From Acidobacteriota bacterium (GTDB lineage: Bacteria; Acidobacteriota; Terriglobia; UBA7540): a stretch of DNA of 64,000 nucleotides. Below, piece by piece: positions 17,324 to 27,375 of the stretch. Below the pieces are notes generated by a model. The model was not told the origin of the DNA. It was given only the letters and a program-made list of their open reading frames with translations, and ran no database searches. Location of the stretch: contig JAKCCV010000003.1 in NCBI GenBank assembly GCA_021838785.1, forward strand, positions 164,371 through 228,370, in the 5' to 3' direction. The number at the start of each line of letters is the position of its first letter. The first letter of the stretch is position 1. A program made the position numbers and the translations under genes.

Positions 17324-19831
17324 CTATTCGTTCACCTGAGCCGTGACGGCCACGCCTCGATCAGGAAACCGAATCTGCACAATGCCGGATTCGCGTCCGT
17401 AGCTCCAGCCTTCTTTCGCCTTGTTGAAGGCAGCGCGGGAGGTCTCGCGGGCTAGAGCTTGGCCGTTGAGCGTTACGCTGTGGGGCGCCGTGCGTTGATC
17501 AAAGATTTCAAGCACGATGGCTCGGGGCGGCGGCGTGTACGATCCTTGACGCGCCGAGATTTGAACGATGACGCCGGAAGCGTTCTGAGAAGCGCTGATC
17601 TGCTGCAACAAATAGGCCCCGTGTTGGTAATCGAAGCTGCGGCCATCGTCCTCGTAATATTGGCGGGTGGAGTTGCCGTCCGGAAAGATGAGGAACTTTA
17701 GGGGATTGATGGGGGCTTGGCCAGTGTACTGAACCAACTGCTGGGTCGGAATAATGGCTCCGCCGCGAGCGAACAGCGGAATTCGGCCGAGGGGCGCGTG
17801 CACCATGACCGTCTTCGGTCCTTGGTAGGGCCGGTGCGACCAAAAATCAAACCACTTGCCTTTCGGCAAATAGACCGGCCATCGGCGCTCGCCATCCTTG
17901 ATGACCGGCGCCACCAGCAGATCGTTTCCGAACAGGAATTCATACTGCTGGCTGACGGCCGTCGGATCATCCGGGTAATCGAGCAACAGAGCGCGCATGA
18001 TGGGCAGCCCCGTCTTCGACGACTGATAAAACGCGTTGTAGAGGTAAGGCAGCAGACGATAACGAAGGTCAATGGAGCGGCGGTTGATGGCCTCGCGGCG
18101 CAGGCCATAGGACCAGGGGTCCTGCTCGCGGGTGTGGAGATTGGTATGGGTACGGCAAAACGGATAGAAAACGCCCGCTTCGAGCCAGCGCGTGTAGAGG
18201 TCGGCGCTGGGGCTAAGCGCGAAGCCGCCGATATCGGCCCCTGCAAACGCCAAACCCGAAAGCCCCATATTGAGAAGCTCGCGGATGCTGATGCCGAGCT
18301 GTTGCCAGGTGGACGAGTTGTCTCCCGTCCAAACCGCCGCGTACCGCTGGCCGCCCGCGTAAGTATCGCGCGTCAACACGAAGGGCCGCCGGTTGGGGTG
18401 AAAATGAAGTTCGCCGTCGCGGGTGGCGCGAGACATCTCCATGCCATAAACGTTGTGAATCTTGGCTTGCGGGCTTTCGAGGCCGTGGTCGTAAAACACG
18501 GTGTTGAGGGGCATGGTTCGGGTGGGCACGTCGAAGATGGAAGGCTCATTCATGTCGTTCCAAAAGCCGGCAACACCATCGGAAATCAGACCCTGAAACA
18601 ACGAACCCCACCACGCGCGCACGCGGGGCGAGGTGAAGTCCGGAAAAACGCTCTCGCCCGGCCATACCTTGCCCTCATACACTTTGCCGTTCGGCCAGGT
18701 GACGAAGTCGTGCCCCGCCATCCCCTGCTGATAGACCCAATAATTCGGGTCCACTTTGATGCCGGGGTCAATAATCGTCACCACGCGGAAACCCTGCCGA
18801 CGCAACTGAGCAATCATCGCCCGCGGATGCGGGAAGCGGTGGCGATTCCATGTGAAGACGCGATAGCCGTTCATGTAGTGAATGTCGAGATAAATCACAT
18901 CGCAGGGAATGTGGCGCAAACGAAAATTCTCGGCGATAAAACGCACCACCTTGGCCGGGTAATAGCTGTAGCGGCTCTGCTGGTAGCCGAGTACCCACCT
19001 TGGCGGCAACGGCGTTCGTCCGACCAACTCCGTAAACTCCTCCACGACCTTGGCGGGCGAAGGCCCATAGAAAAAGTAATAATTAAGTTCGCCGCCCTCG
19101 GCGCCGAACGAATACCGGTTGGGAAACTCCGTGCCGAAATCGAAGCTGCTTCGGTAGGTGTTGTCGAAGAAAATGCCATAAGCTTTCCCGCGGCGAAGCG
19201 CGATAAAGAACGGCACATCCTCGTAAAGCGGGTCGGTGGTGGCGCCCCAACCGTAGGCGTCCGTGTTCCACATCACGTAACTGTGGCCTCGCTTGTCCAG
19301 CCGACCAGATTTTTCACCCAGGCCAAAATACTGTTCGTCCGCCGGCATCCACTTCCACACGCGAACGCGAGCTCCATCATGCGCCATGCCGAGATCAGGG
19401 TCGTCTTTTGAGATTAGCTTCCCGTCGGAATCGTCAAAGCTCAACCGAAAGGGATTCAGTTGGGCGCGAATCTCGAGCCGCGGCGTGCGTAGGGTTTCTA
19501 TCCCGCGTCGGCCGGTGATGTGGACGGGAAAGCTCTTCCAGTTTTTCTTAATCACCGCCCAGGAATAATCTGTCGTAGGCGGCGGACCAATTGTCATGCG
19601 AACGCGGATGATGGCGGGCGCGAGCGCCGTCACAGAGACCACAGTGTGATGATGGGTAAAGGTAACTTCATTCGGCCCCACCTTAGAAACGGTCAGTCGC
19701 CCCACGCTATGCCAACCAGCATAGGCGGAGCCGGCGCCGATGAAAAACGCCGCAACGACGCAGAAGTGAGCCAAAGAGAATTTTGGTTTTCTCACGCGAA
19801 CGTCACCCTTCTGAAGAGAACATTGCCGCAT
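17324..19831 (-). CDS. secreted GH31 alpha-glucosidase/xylosidase
   Basis: About 835 residues with an N-terminal signal peptide (basic start, then LAHFCVVAAFFIGAGSAYA). The layout is that of glycoside hydrolase family 31: a beta-sandwich N-domain to about 260, a catalytic barrel about 270-620, and C-terminal beta-domains ending near 835. The nucleophile Asp is in GFWNDMNEPSIF (about 425). The acid/base Asp is in WTGDNSSTW (about 503). The conserved PPRWVLGYQQSRYSYY start of the barrel and YLPKGKWFDFW block are present. It cleaves alpha-linked glucose or xylose from non-reducing ends, in the periplasm or outside. The ATG at 19831 has GGGAGA about 5 bases upstream. Confidence 0.92.
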   Translation of the reverse strand: MRQCSLQKGDVRVRKPKFSLAHFCVVAAFFIGAGSAYAGWHSVGRLTVSKVGPNEVTFTHHHTVVSVTALAPAIIRVRMTIGPPPTTDYSWAVIKKNWKSFPVHITGRRGIETLRTPRLEIRAQLNPFRLSFDDSDGKLISKDDPDLGMAHDGARVRVWKWMPADEQYFGLGEKSGRLDKRGHSYVMWNTDAYGWGATTDPLYEDVPFFIALRRGKAYGIFFDNTYRSSFDFGTEFPNRYSFGAEGGELNYYFFYGPSPAKVVEEFTELVGRTPLPPRWVLGYQQSRYSYYPAKVVRFIAENFRLRHIPCDVIYLDIHYMNGYRVFTWNRHRFPHPRAMIAQLRRQGFRVVTIIDPGIKVDPNYWVYQQGMAGHDFVTWPNGKVYEGKVWPGESVFPDFTSPRVRAWWGSLFQGLISDGVAGFWNDMNEPSIFDVPTRTMPLNTVFYDHGLESPQAKIHNVYGMEMSRATRDGELHFHPNRRPFVLTRDTYAGGQRYAAVWTGDNSSTWQQLGISIRELLNMGLSGLAFAGADIGGFALSPSADLYTRWLEAGVFYPFCRTHTNLHTREQDPWSYGLRREAINRRSIDLRYRLLPYLYNAFYQSSKTGLPIMRALLLDYPDDPTAVSQQYEFLFGNDLLVAPVIKDGERRWPVYLPKGKWFDFWSHRPYQGPKTVMVHAPLGRIPLFARGGAIIPTQQLVQYTGQAPINPLKFLIFPDGNSTRQYYEDDGRSFDYQHGAYLLQQISASQNASGVIVQISARQGSYTPPPRAIVLEIFDQRTAPHSVTLNGQALARETSRAAFNKAKEGWSYGRESGIVQIRFPDRGVAVTAQVNE

Positions 19832-19902
19832 GATCGTCTCCCGCCGGGCTGCCGCCGCAGCCGCCGCAGCGAGGTGAAGCTTCTTCGGTAGCGGGAGTCA
19901 TT

Positions 19903-21183
19903 TCAAACCTCAAAGAGCAGGCTCGCCGGATCCTCGATGAGCTCCTTGATGCGCACCAAAAACTGGACTGCCTCGCGCCCGTCCACCAGGCGATGGTCGT
20001 AACTCAAGGCCACGTACATCATGGGGCGCACTTGAATTTGCCCGCTCACCACGATGGCGCGCTCCTGAATTTTATGAAGGCCCAAAATGCCTGTTTGCGG
20101 CGGATTGAGAATCGGCGTGCTGAGAAGCGAGCCGAAAACGCCGCCGTTGGTGATGGTAAACGTGCCGCCGCGAAGGTCTTCCAGGGTCAACTCGCCGGCT
20201 TCGGATTTGCGCGCGTATTCTTTGATGGCGCGTTCAATATCCGCAAAGCTCATGGCGTCGGCATCCCGCAGCACGGGGACGACGAGCCCTTCTTCGGCGC
20301 CAATCGCCACACCGATGTCGAAGTAATGCTTCAACACCATCTCCTCGCCTTGAATCTCCGCGTTGAGCCTCGGAAATTCGCGCAGAGCACCCACGGAGGC
20401 CTTGACGAAAAAAGAGGAGATGCCCAGCCCCACACCATGCCGCTCTCGGAACAGCTCCTTCCACCGAGCGCGCAATTGCATCACGGCGGTCATGTCAATC
20501 TCATTAAAGGTGGTAAGCATCGCGGCCGTGTGTTGTGCTTCCACCAAGCGGCGGGCGATGGTCAGTCGTCGGCGTGAGAGTCGCACCCGCTCTTCGCGTC
20601 GGTCACTCTTGGTTTCCCGTTGAGTGGCCGAAGCGGGCGAAGGCGCTGCCATCCGGGCGACCTTGGTCTCAGCGGAGTCGGTGGTTTGGCCGGGCGGCTT
20701 CTCCGCAACGGCAGGTTGGGCTTTCTCAAGGTAAGCCTCGACGTCGCGTTGGCGAATGCGGCCCGCCTCGCGGGCCGGCACCCGGCGGAGGTCCACGCCT
20801 TTCTCCTCGGCCATGCGGCGCGCAAGCGGCGTGACCTTGCGCGGCTCTTTCGTGAGCTCAACCGGTGCCGCGGACTTCGCTTGGGACGGGACGCTCGCTG
20901 AAGAACCCGGCGGCTCCAGCTCGGGAGCCTTTCGTCCAGCGTCGGAGACTTCCTCCAAAATTCCGAGCACGTCGCCGATTTTGACCGTTTCGCCCTCTGG
21001 CCGCTCAATCCGTGTCAGGACGCCATCGGTTTCCGCGGCCACTTCAAGGTCAACCTTATCCGTTTCAAGTGATACCAGCACCTCGCCCGTTCGGACACGA
21101 TCTCCTTCTTTTTTCTGCCAGCGTCCGACCGTAGCTTCCAGCACGGATTCTCCGAGTTCGGGAACGACAATCTTCCTGGGCAT
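19903..21183 (-). CDS. sucB: 2-oxoglutarate dehydrogenase E2, dihydrolipoyl succinyltransferase
   Basis: About 426 residues. The lipoyl domain carries Lys43 in LETDKVDLEV, the site of lipoylation. The peripheral subunit-binding domain lies about 110-150 (VTPLARRMAEEKGVDL, AGRIRQRDVEAYL). The catalytic acyltransferase domain fills the rest and ends with SYDHRLVDGREAVQFL, the catalytic His-Asp motif. Sequence between the domains is Ala/Pro/Lys-rich and flexible. I chose the ATG at 21183 rather than a GTG two codons earlier because AAGGGAAG lies in front of it. It follows sucA by 23 bases, so E1 and E2 are co-made. No E3 (lpd) gene is in this window. Confidence 0.94.
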   Translation of the reverse strand: MPRKIVVPELGESVLEATVGRWQKKEGDRVRTGEVLVSLETDKVDLEVAAETDGVLTRIERPEGETVKIGDVLGILEEVSDAGRKAPELEPPGSSASVPSQAKSAAPVELTKEPRKVTPLARRMAEEKGVDLRRVPAREAGRIRQRDVEAYLEKAQPAVAEKPPGQTTDSAETKVARMAAPSPASATQRETKSDRREERVRLSRRRLTIARRLVEAQHTAAMLTTFNEIDMTAVMQLRARWKELFRERHGVGLGISSFFVKASVGALREFPRLNAEIQGEEMVLKHYFDIGVAIGAEEGLVVPVLRDADAMSFADIERAIKEYARKSEAGELTLEDLRGGTFTITNGGVFGSLLSTPILNPPQTGILGLHKIQERAIVVSGQIQVRPMMYVALSYDHRLVDGREAVQFLVRIKELIEDPASLLFEV

Positions 21184-21206
21184 CACCACTTCCCTTTCAG
21201 CTCTTC

Positions 21207-24011
21207 TTAGTCCGATCTCTTAACCAGCACCATATCTTCCATGCCCACGTCAAGTTGTGGGCTAAAAGCCTGTTGAACAATTGCCTGTTGATTGGCGAGA
21301 TGACGCGCCAGCGAGCCTTCCGCGGGGCTCGAACTCCGCAAGCGACCAACATACCTCAACCGCCATCGGCCCTCCGTCAAATTGCTGAGAGTGGGCCGCG
21401 CGTATTCCCAGGCGCCCATGTTCTCCGGTTCCTCCTGCACCCACAGCACCTCCTGGAGGTTGGGGTAAGATTCCAAAACAGGCCGCAAATCCACTTCCGG
21501 GAAAGGATACAACTGTTCGACGCGGCAGATGGCGATGTCGGGCGTGGTGTTCCGTTGCGGGCTGGTGACCAAATCCACGTAAATTTTTCCAGCGCAAAGA
21601 ATCAGCCGTCGCACCGGCTGCGGCTGAAGATCCCTTTCTCCGTCAGGAATCACGCGCTGCCAATGGCCTTCCGCCAACTCGCGCGGAGCGGAAAGCGTCA
21701 GGGGATGGCGAAGCAAGCTTTTGGGTGTTAAAGCGATGAGGGGCAGCGGGTCCACCTTGAGCAGCGCCGCTTGCAGCCGCAATAAGTGGAAATATTGGGC
21801 CGCCGTGCTGGGATTGGCGACGCGCAGGTTAATTTCCGCGGTGAGTTGCAAAAACCGCTCCGCGCGGGCGCTCGAGTGGTCCGGCCCCTGGCCTTCGAAA
21901 CCGTGAGGCAACAGCATCACCAGCGACGGCGTCAGACCCCACTTGGCGCGGCCGGAAGCGACGAATTCGTCAATCATGGTTTGCGCGCCGTTGACAAAAT
22001 CGCCATATTGAGCTTCCCAAATCACCAGCCGGCTCGGCTCTTGCAAGCTGTAACCAAATTCAAATCCCACCACCGCAGCCTCGGTCAGGGGGCTATTGTG
22101 AATTTCAAAGGCGGCGCGCGCTTGGGGCAGCGCCTGCAACGGACAAGAGCGCTCGCCGGTTTCCGTGTCGTGGAATACCGCGTGACGTTGGCTGAAGGTT
22201 CCCCGCTCCACATCTTCGCCGGTCATGCGGACGGCCGTGCCATCGGCAAGAATCGAAGCGAGCGCCAACTCTTCCGCCGAGGCCCAATCAATGGTTTTCT
22301 CGTCGGGTGAGTCCAAAATGTTACGGCGCCGCTCGTGGCCCCGCTCCAGCTTTCGATGAAGATGAAATCCCTCCGGAAGGCGCAGCAGACCGTCATTCAG
22401 TTCGCGCAATCGCGCCAGAGGAACCGCCGTTTTAGCGTGCCGCGCCGCGCCGGGAGGCGGCGGCTCTGGCAAGGGTTCAACCATGGAGCTGCCGGCCTCG
22501 GGCGACTTTAGTGCTGCCTCTAACTCTCTCGTTCGATCCTGAACCAGTTTTTCCACCCATTCCTGCTGCACCTCACCGGTTTCGGCAAGGCGGCGCGCCC
22601 ACAGCTCCCGCACGGTGGGATGCGAGGCAATGCGCCGATAAAGCTGCGGCTGGGTGAACGACGGCTCGTCGCCCTCGTTATGGCCGTAGCGCCGATAACC
22701 GACCAGGTCAATCACAAAATCCTTGTGGAATTTGGCGCGATAAGCAAACGCCAGCCGCGCCACTTCCAGGCAAGCGAGCGGGGCATCGGCATTGACGTGA
22801 ACGATGGGAATCCGATAGCCACGGGCCAAATCGCTGGCGTACGGGGCGCTGCGAAAATCGGACGGATCCGTCGTATAGCCGAGCTGGTTGTTGGCGATGA
22901 TGTGAAGCGTGCCGCCCGTGGAGTAGCCCGGCAAACGATAAAAGTTCAGGGTTTCCGCCACGATGCCTTGGCCCGGGAAGGACGCGTCGCCGTGAATGAG
23001 GATGGGCAGCGTCAGCACCGGGTCAAATTGGGGCTCACCGGGTTTGTCCACTCGCGTTCCAGCGGCGCGCGCCATGCCTTCCACCACCGGGTTAACAGCC
23101 TCCAGGTGGCTGGGGTTGGGCGGCATCGTAATGACCAGCTCGGCGCGTTGGGCTGCTTGAATGGCCCGTTGAGCCCCCAGATGGTATTTCACGTCGCCTG
23201 TCCAGCCCAGGTCTTCTCGAAAGTCGTGCGCGCGAACGGGGTCCTTGAACTCGGCAATAATCTGGCTGTACGGCTTGTTCAAGATGTGGGCCAACACGTT
23301 GAGCCTTGCTCGATGCGCCATGCCGATGAGCACGTTGCGCATGCCGACCTCACCCGCCCCGGCAATCACTTCATCCAGAACCGGAATCAGCATGTCGAGG
23401 CCTTCCACGGAAAAACGTGTTTTGCCGGGGAAAGTGCGGTGCAAAAAGCGCTCGAAGGTTTCGACTTGCGTCAGGCGCTCAAGAAGTGCCGGCCCGTCCA
23501 CGGGATTGGCAGGAGGCCGAAACCGGCCCGATTCCACCGCGTCGTGCAGCCAATACCGCTCATCGGGATCGCGCAGGTGCGCGTAGTCATAGCCAATAGA
23601 GGAGCAGTAAATTTTGCGCAGCGCCTGAATCACCTCCCAGGCGTTCGATTTCCCTTCTGCAATGGGCCGGACAATCAGCCTGGCGGGCAATTGGCGGAGA
23701 TCGTCCTCCGTCACCCCGTGGAATTCCGGGCGGAGGGTCGGGTCACTGGGAGGCGGGCTGCCCAGCGGGTCAATTTGAGCGTCCAGGTGGCCGAACTTGC
23801 GGATGGACTCGGCGTAATTCACCGCCCCCACAATCTTAGCAATGCGTTCCGAGCCTAAAACCACCTGGCCCTCCGTAGCCGGGGGGGGACCTTGCTGCTC
23901 AAACCAAGCCCGGGTCGCCGCATCAACGGAGTTCGGATCTCGCTGAAAGCGGTCGTAGAGTTCCAGGACGTAGCCTAAGTTGACCCCTTGAAATTCACGC
24001 CACGCGCTCAT
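21207..24011 (-). CDS. sucA: 2-oxoglutarate dehydrogenase E1 component
   Basis: About 934 residues. This is the thiamine-diphosphate enzyme that decarboxylates 2-oxoglutarate in the TCA cycle. The N-terminus (WREFQGVNLGYVLELYDRFQRDPNSVDAATRAWF) is the E1o-specific start that docks to E2. The TPP/Mg site is seen in IHGDASFPGQGIVAETLNF and in IANNQLGYTTDP. RYGHNEGDEPSFTQP is the conserved substrate loop. The C-terminal transketolase-like half includes GFEFGYSLQEPSRLVIWEAQYGDFVNGAQ and LLPHGFEGQGPDHSSARAERFLQL. It is the first gene of the sucAB pair, with a plus-strand gene starting 276 bases away in the divergent direction. Confidence 0.96.
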   Translation of the reverse strand: MSAWREFQGVNLGYVLELYDRFQRDPNSVDAATRAWFEQQGPPPATEGQVVLGSERIAKIVGAVNYAESIRKFGHLDAQIDPLGSPPPSDPTLRPEFHGVTEDDLRQLPARLIVRPIAEGKSNAWEVIQALRKIYCSSIGYDYAHLRDPDERYWLHDAVESGRFRPPANPVDGPALLERLTQVETFERFLHRTFPGKTRFSVEGLDMLIPVLDEVIAGAGEVGMRNVLIGMAHRARLNVLAHILNKPYSQIIAEFKDPVRAHDFREDLGWTGDVKYHLGAQRAIQAAQRAELVITMPPNPSHLEAVNPVVEGMARAAGTRVDKPGEPQFDPVLTLPILIHGDASFPGQGIVAETLNFYRLPGYSTGGTLHIIANNQLGYTTDPSDFRSAPYASDLARGYRIPIVHVNADAPLACLEVARLAFAYRAKFHKDFVIDLVGYRRYGHNEGDEPSFTQPQLYRRIASHPTVRELWARRLAETGEVQQEWVEKLVQDRTRELEAALKSPEAGSSMVEPLPEPPPPGAARHAKTAVPLARLRELNDGLLRLPEGFHLHRKLERGHERRRNILDSPDEKTIDWASAEELALASILADGTAVRMTGEDVERGTFSQRHAVFHDTETGERSCPLQALPQARAAFEIHNSPLTEAAVVGFEFGYSLQEPSRLVIWEAQYGDFVNGAQTMIDEFVASGRAKWGLTPSLVMLLPHGFEGQGPDHSSARAERFLQLTAEINLRVANPSTAAQYFHLLRLQAALLKVDPLPLIALTPKSLLRHPLTLSAPRELAEGHWQRVIPDGERDLQPQPVRRLILCAGKIYVDLVTSPQRNTTPDIAICRVEQLYPFPEVDLRPVLESYPNLQEVLWVQEEPENMGAWEYARPTLSNLTEGRWRLRYVGRLRSSSPAEGSLARHLANQQAIVQQAFSPQLDVGMEDMVLVKRSD

Positions 24012-24287
24012 ATTTGTGCGACCGTCGAATAGCTCATGGACCCCGTCAACTCGTCATATTCCGTTCGTTTCACCACCTTGAGATTGTCTCCTACTCTGCG
24101 CCCGCTCGCAACGCGAGGATAGCGCGAACCCGCGCTCCAAGGCAACCGCTTGAATGCCAAGCTAGGTTCGGCGCCGTTGACAGGACCACACGGTGGCCGT
24201 GCCTTCCTTGACCACGATGAGGCCTCGTCCCAACACGCTCCAGTTGCGATATGATGGTGAGGGGCGAGCCTGAGGGTGGAGGGCGTG

Positions 24288-24854
24288 ATGAAACGAATTG
24301 GATTCGTTGTTTTGGGCATACCCGCGCTCCTGCTTAGTTTGCCCCTGTCGTGGGGACAAACTGTAGCAGCCCAATCCAACCGGCTGATTACTGGAAAGCT
24401 GATCTACGTTGGCCCGATGCCGCACGGATTGCGCTCCTGGATAATTCAAGATTTCAAAGACTGGGGCAAATATCGTCCGACGCTGGAGAAGGAAGGCGTG
24501 GACTTGGTTATGGAAGCGCGCTGGCCTCGCCGTCGCGTGGAGTTCGAGATGCGGGCCGGCCGACCGGTGCCGAAGCGCGAGAGGCTTCCGAAAAATAAAA
24601 GGATCAAGCACCTGTTGGCGACCATGACCATTAGGGATTGGGTGACCGGAGCCCGACTGTGGCGCGCGGATCTTCTTGACGAAAAGGCGAAAAAGCAGGC
24701 GAGCGATGCATCCCCCGGCCCGGAGACTCGCATCCGCATCCGCGGCATGTCGAGTGCCCAGATTGCAGAGACCGTGGTTCGCCGACTTCGCGCCTACACG
24801 GTCCAACTCGAGCGGCAGAATCCTACGGCAACGCCCATCCCTCATCGTCCGTAG
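24288..24854 (+). CDS. secreted hypothetical protein
   Basis: About 188 residues with a signal peptide (MKRIGFVVLGIPALLLSLPLSWGQ). The mature part begins with a segment around LITGKLIYVGPMPHGLRSWIIQDF and continues with a basic region. It ends in SAQIAETVVRRLRAYTVQLERQN. This pattern resembles small envelope proteins that compute no known motif for me. The ATG at 24288 follows a GGAGG-containing stretch; a GTG four codons earlier is the alternative. It stands alone, divergent from sucA. Confidence 0.65.
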   Translation: MKRIGFVVLGIPALLLSLPLSWGQTVAAQSNRLITGKLIYVGPMPHGLRSWIIQDFKDWGKYRPTLEKEGVDLVMEARWPRRRVEFEMRAGRPVPKRERLPKNKRIKHLLATMTIRDWVTGARLWRADLLDEKAKKQASDASPGPETRIRIRGMSSAQIAETVVRRLRAYTVQLERQNPTATPIPHRP

Positions 24855-24971
24855 CTGACGTTACGGGCCGACATCACCCCGGGTGGCAAAGAAGCGGGAA
24901 CCAATGGTCGGAATCCACCGGCGCCGCGACATCCTAGGACTTACGACACACGACGAAAGAGGTAACCCTTG

Positions 24972-25820
24972 ATGAAAGTGGCCGTGACAGGAGCCAATGG
25001 TCTGTTGGGGCAAGCGGTCGTCGAGGCGGCGCGCAGCGCGCATCAAGTCTATCCCTTAACTCGCGCCGACGCGGATATCACTCAATTCAGCCAAGTTCAG
25101 GGTGTGTTGACGAAGTTGCGACCGGAGGTCATCATCCATACCGCCGCCATCCGCGACCTTGACCTCTGCGAAACCGATCCCGCCCGCGCCTTTCTGGTGA
25201 ATTTTCACGGCACCCGGCATGTGGTTGAGGCCGCACGAGAGATCGGCGCGCAGGTCGCCCACATTTCAACCGACGCGGTGTTTGATGGCAAAAAGTCAAG
25301 TCCGTACCCAGAGTCAGACCCCACCAACCCGCCCACCGTTTATGGCCGCGTGAAGCTGCGAGCCGAGCGCTCAGTCCAAACCCTGAGGCGCCATTGGATT
25401 TTTCGCATTTCGATTCTTTTTGGACCCGGGAAAGTGAATTTGGTTGAAGACGCCCTTCGCAAGGTAGGCGCCGGGCAAGACGTTCTCGCGCCTGCCGACC
25501 AGACGGCCAATGCAACCTACGCTCCGGACGCCGCTCAAAAAATCATCGAAGTCATCGAGTCCGGGCGTCACGGACTTTATCATTTGTCGAATCAGGGAGC
25601 GTGCAGCCGATGGGAGTTGGTGCGGCGCGGAGTCGAACTGGCCGGACTCGACGCCGCCCGCGTCAAGGCCGTGACGCTGGCGGAAATGGGTCGTCCGGCG
25701 GTACGGCTGCGTTACGCCGTGATGGAGATGAAAGCCCTCGCCTCCGCGGGGATTGCCTTGCCGCGCCCGTGGCCCGAAGCCTTGGCCGACTACGTCGAAA
25801 AGCTGATGGGGCGGAAATAG
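24972..25820 (+). CDS. dTDP-4-dehydrorhamnose reductase-like SDR
   Basis: About 282 residues, an extended short-chain dehydrogenase of the RmlD branch. The Rossmann glycine motif is VTGANGLLGQA at residues 5-15. HISTDAVFDGKKSSPYPESDPTNPPTVYGRVKLRAE holds the strand with the catalytic Thr/Ser and the YxxxK pair (Tyr in VYGRVK). RmlD makes dTDP-L-rhamnose. Without RmlABC nearby the substrate is uncertain, and other RmlD-like reductases act on different sugars or on methionine adenosyltransferase complexes. I chose the ATG at 24972 over the overlapping TTG just before it; AGAGGT lies upstream. Confidence 0.78.
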   Translation: MKVAVTGANGLLGQAVVEAARSAHQVYPLTRADADITQFSQVQGVLTKLRPEVIIHTAAIRDLDLCETDPARAFLVNFHGTRHVVEAAREIGAQVAHISTDAVFDGKKSSPYPESDPTNPPTVYGRVKLRAERSVQTLRRHWIFRISILFGPGKVNLVEDALRKVGAGQDVLAPADQTANATYAPDAAQKIIEVIESGRHGLYHLSNQGACSRWELVRRGVELAGLDAARVKAVTLAEMGRPAVRLRYAVMEMKALASAGIALPRPWPEALADYVEKLMGRK

Positions 25821-25901
25821 CCGCGCAGTCCCAAGCCCCTTTCAAAAGCTCGCTTCGCACAATGAAGCGCCACAATAGAAATCGCTGTTCCCCGCCACGG
25901 C

Positions 25902-27086
25902 TTACTCCGCCCGCAGGCAGGTAACAGGGTCCAGGCGCGCGGCGCGTCGAGCCGGATAATAACCGAACGCGACACCCACAAGAGCCGAAACCGCCAGGGC
26001 GAAGGCAGCGGACAGCGGAGAGATGGGAATCTTCACACCCAAGGTTGCGCCGACAAGAAACGGGATGCCCGCGCCCAGCAGGATTCCAATCAGCCCTCCG
26101 AGCAAACTAATCACAATGGACTCGGCGAGGAAGGCATCCAGAATTTGCCGGGGACGCGCCCCAATCGCTTTGCGAAGGCCAATTTCCGGCTGCCGTTCCC
26201 GCACCGTGACCAGCATGATGTTCATAATGCCTACGCCTCCCACCAGCAGCGAGATCGCGGAAACAACCACCACCACCAAGATCAGGCCCCGCGACACTCG
26301 ATGGATGACGCTCAGCACGGAATTCAGGTTCGTGACGCGGTAAATCACGCCGGGGCCGTGGTTGGCGGCCAGAATGTGAATGATCTGACGCGTCGCCAGA
26401 GGGACCAAGGCGCGGCTTTTCGCCTGTCCATAGATGCGATCCACGCGGCTGGTGCCCTCGATAGCATCGAGCACGGTCAGCGGAATGATGACAGCGTTCT
26501 TGGTCAGCTCGGTGGGAATGCCAAAGCTGTGGGCGTCGCGGAACACGCCAACAACCTCGAAATCCAGACCGTCAATCGGCAGCAGGTTGCCGAGTTGTCG
26601 TCCTTGGCCGTAAAGCTTCTGGGCCAACGACTCAGAAAGCACGCAGACCTTGCGGCGGTCGCGCACGTCAAAAACATTGATAAACCGCCCCTGCCGCATC
26701 AGGATGTTGCGCACGCGGGCGTAATTGCCGTCGGTGCCCACCAGGGAAACATCATAGGGCTGGCCGCGAATGTCGAGGGTCGCGTAATCGTGGACCACGC
26801 GCGAGACAATCGCCAAGGCGGTGGCGCGCGCGCGGACGTCCCGGAAATCCTGTTCGTTCAAATCGTTGGGCGAAGGCGTGGGGCCGTCGTACAGGGCGTA
26901 AACGAGGTTGGAGCCGAGACTCTCAAGTTCATTCACCGCGTAAGCCCTTCCCGTCAATCCGACCGAGGTGACTCCCACCACCGCCGCCGAGCCCACCATC
27001 AGCCCAAACATGGTCAGGAAGGTGCGGCGAAGATTGCGCGTCAAGTCGCCGCGGACGATTTCCGCCAGATCGCTCCAATTCCTCAT
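25902..27086 (-). CDS. MacB/FtsX-type ABC transporter permease
   Basis: About 394 residues. One N-terminal membrane helix (about 22-45) is followed by a large periplasmic MacB-PCD-like domain and three C-terminal helices with the FtsX-type core (ISLLVGGVGIMNIMLVTVRERQPEIGLRKAIGARPRQIL). That last block is diagnostic of MacB-like permeases. The C-terminus, FGYYPARRAARLDPVTCLRAE, is also typical. Such proteins work with a separate ATPase in mechanotransmission or export of substrates. No ATPase gene is adjacent, so its partner lies elsewhere. The ATG at 27086 precedes the conserved amphipathic start; longer readings add an Arg-rich leader. Confidence 0.87.
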   Translation of the reverse strand: MRNWSDLAEIVRGDLTRNLRRTFLTMFGLMVGSAAVVGVTSVGLTGRAYAVNELESLGSNLVYALYDGPTPSPNDLNEQDFRDVRARATALAIVSRVVHDYATLDIRGQPYDVSLVGTDGNYARVRNILMRQGRFINVFDVRDRRKVCVLSESLAQKLYGQGRQLGNLLPIDGLDFEVVGVFRDAHSFGIPTELTKNAVIIPLTVLDAIEGTSRVDRIYGQAKSRALVPLATRQIIHILAANHGPGVIYRVTNLNSVLSVIHRVSRGLILVVVVVSAISLLVGGVGIMNIMLVTVRERQPEIGLRKAIGARPRQILDAFLAESIVISLLGGLIGILLGAGIPFLVGATLGVKIPISPLSAAFALAVSALVGVAFGYYPARRAARLDPVTCLRAE

Positions 27087-27167
27087 CCTAGCCTTATTCC
27101 AACGCCAAGGCCGCCCGCGGGTCAAGCGCCGTGCTCCAGACCGGGCCGGGGGGACGCGGCGCAAAAA

Positions 27168-27196
27168 TTGGCAGCCAGGCGAAGGCGTGTTATATT
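27168..27196 (+). promoter_or_regulatory. sigma-70 promoter of tRNA-Ala
   Basis: TTGGCA (27168-27173) and TATATT (27191-27196) with a 17-base spacer, ending 20 bases before the tRNA. Both hexamers are close to consensus and the spacing is ideal. Confidence 0.75.
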
Positions 27197-27216
27197 GAGA
27201 ATTCGCGAGCGAGGCT

Positions 27217-27292
27217 GGGCGCGTAGCTCAGTTGGGAGAGCGCGGCGTTCGCAACGCTGAGGTCGAGGGTTCGAATCCCTTCGCGTCCACCA
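27217..27292 (+). tRNA. tRNA-Ala (anticodon CGC)
   Basis: A full cloverleaf of 76 bases. The acceptor stem GGGCGCG pairs with CGCGTCC (one G-U). The D-arm is GCTC/GAGC. The anticodon stem CGGCG/CGCTG holds loop TTCGCAA, so the anticodon is CGC, reading GCG. The T-arm has GGTTCGAATC, and CCA is encoded. Confidence 0.97.
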
Positions 27293-27375
27293 TACCCCGC
27301 TCCACGCCGCGACGGATTTGATGACACGCCGGCCAAACCCCGCCCCAGTCCGGCCCAAGGGATGGACCTTGCGTT

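Noticed and set aside
17717..19411. 564-codon plus-strand frame opposite the GH31 gene
   Set aside because: Shadow of the GH31 gene, whose catalytic motifs are intact on the other strand.
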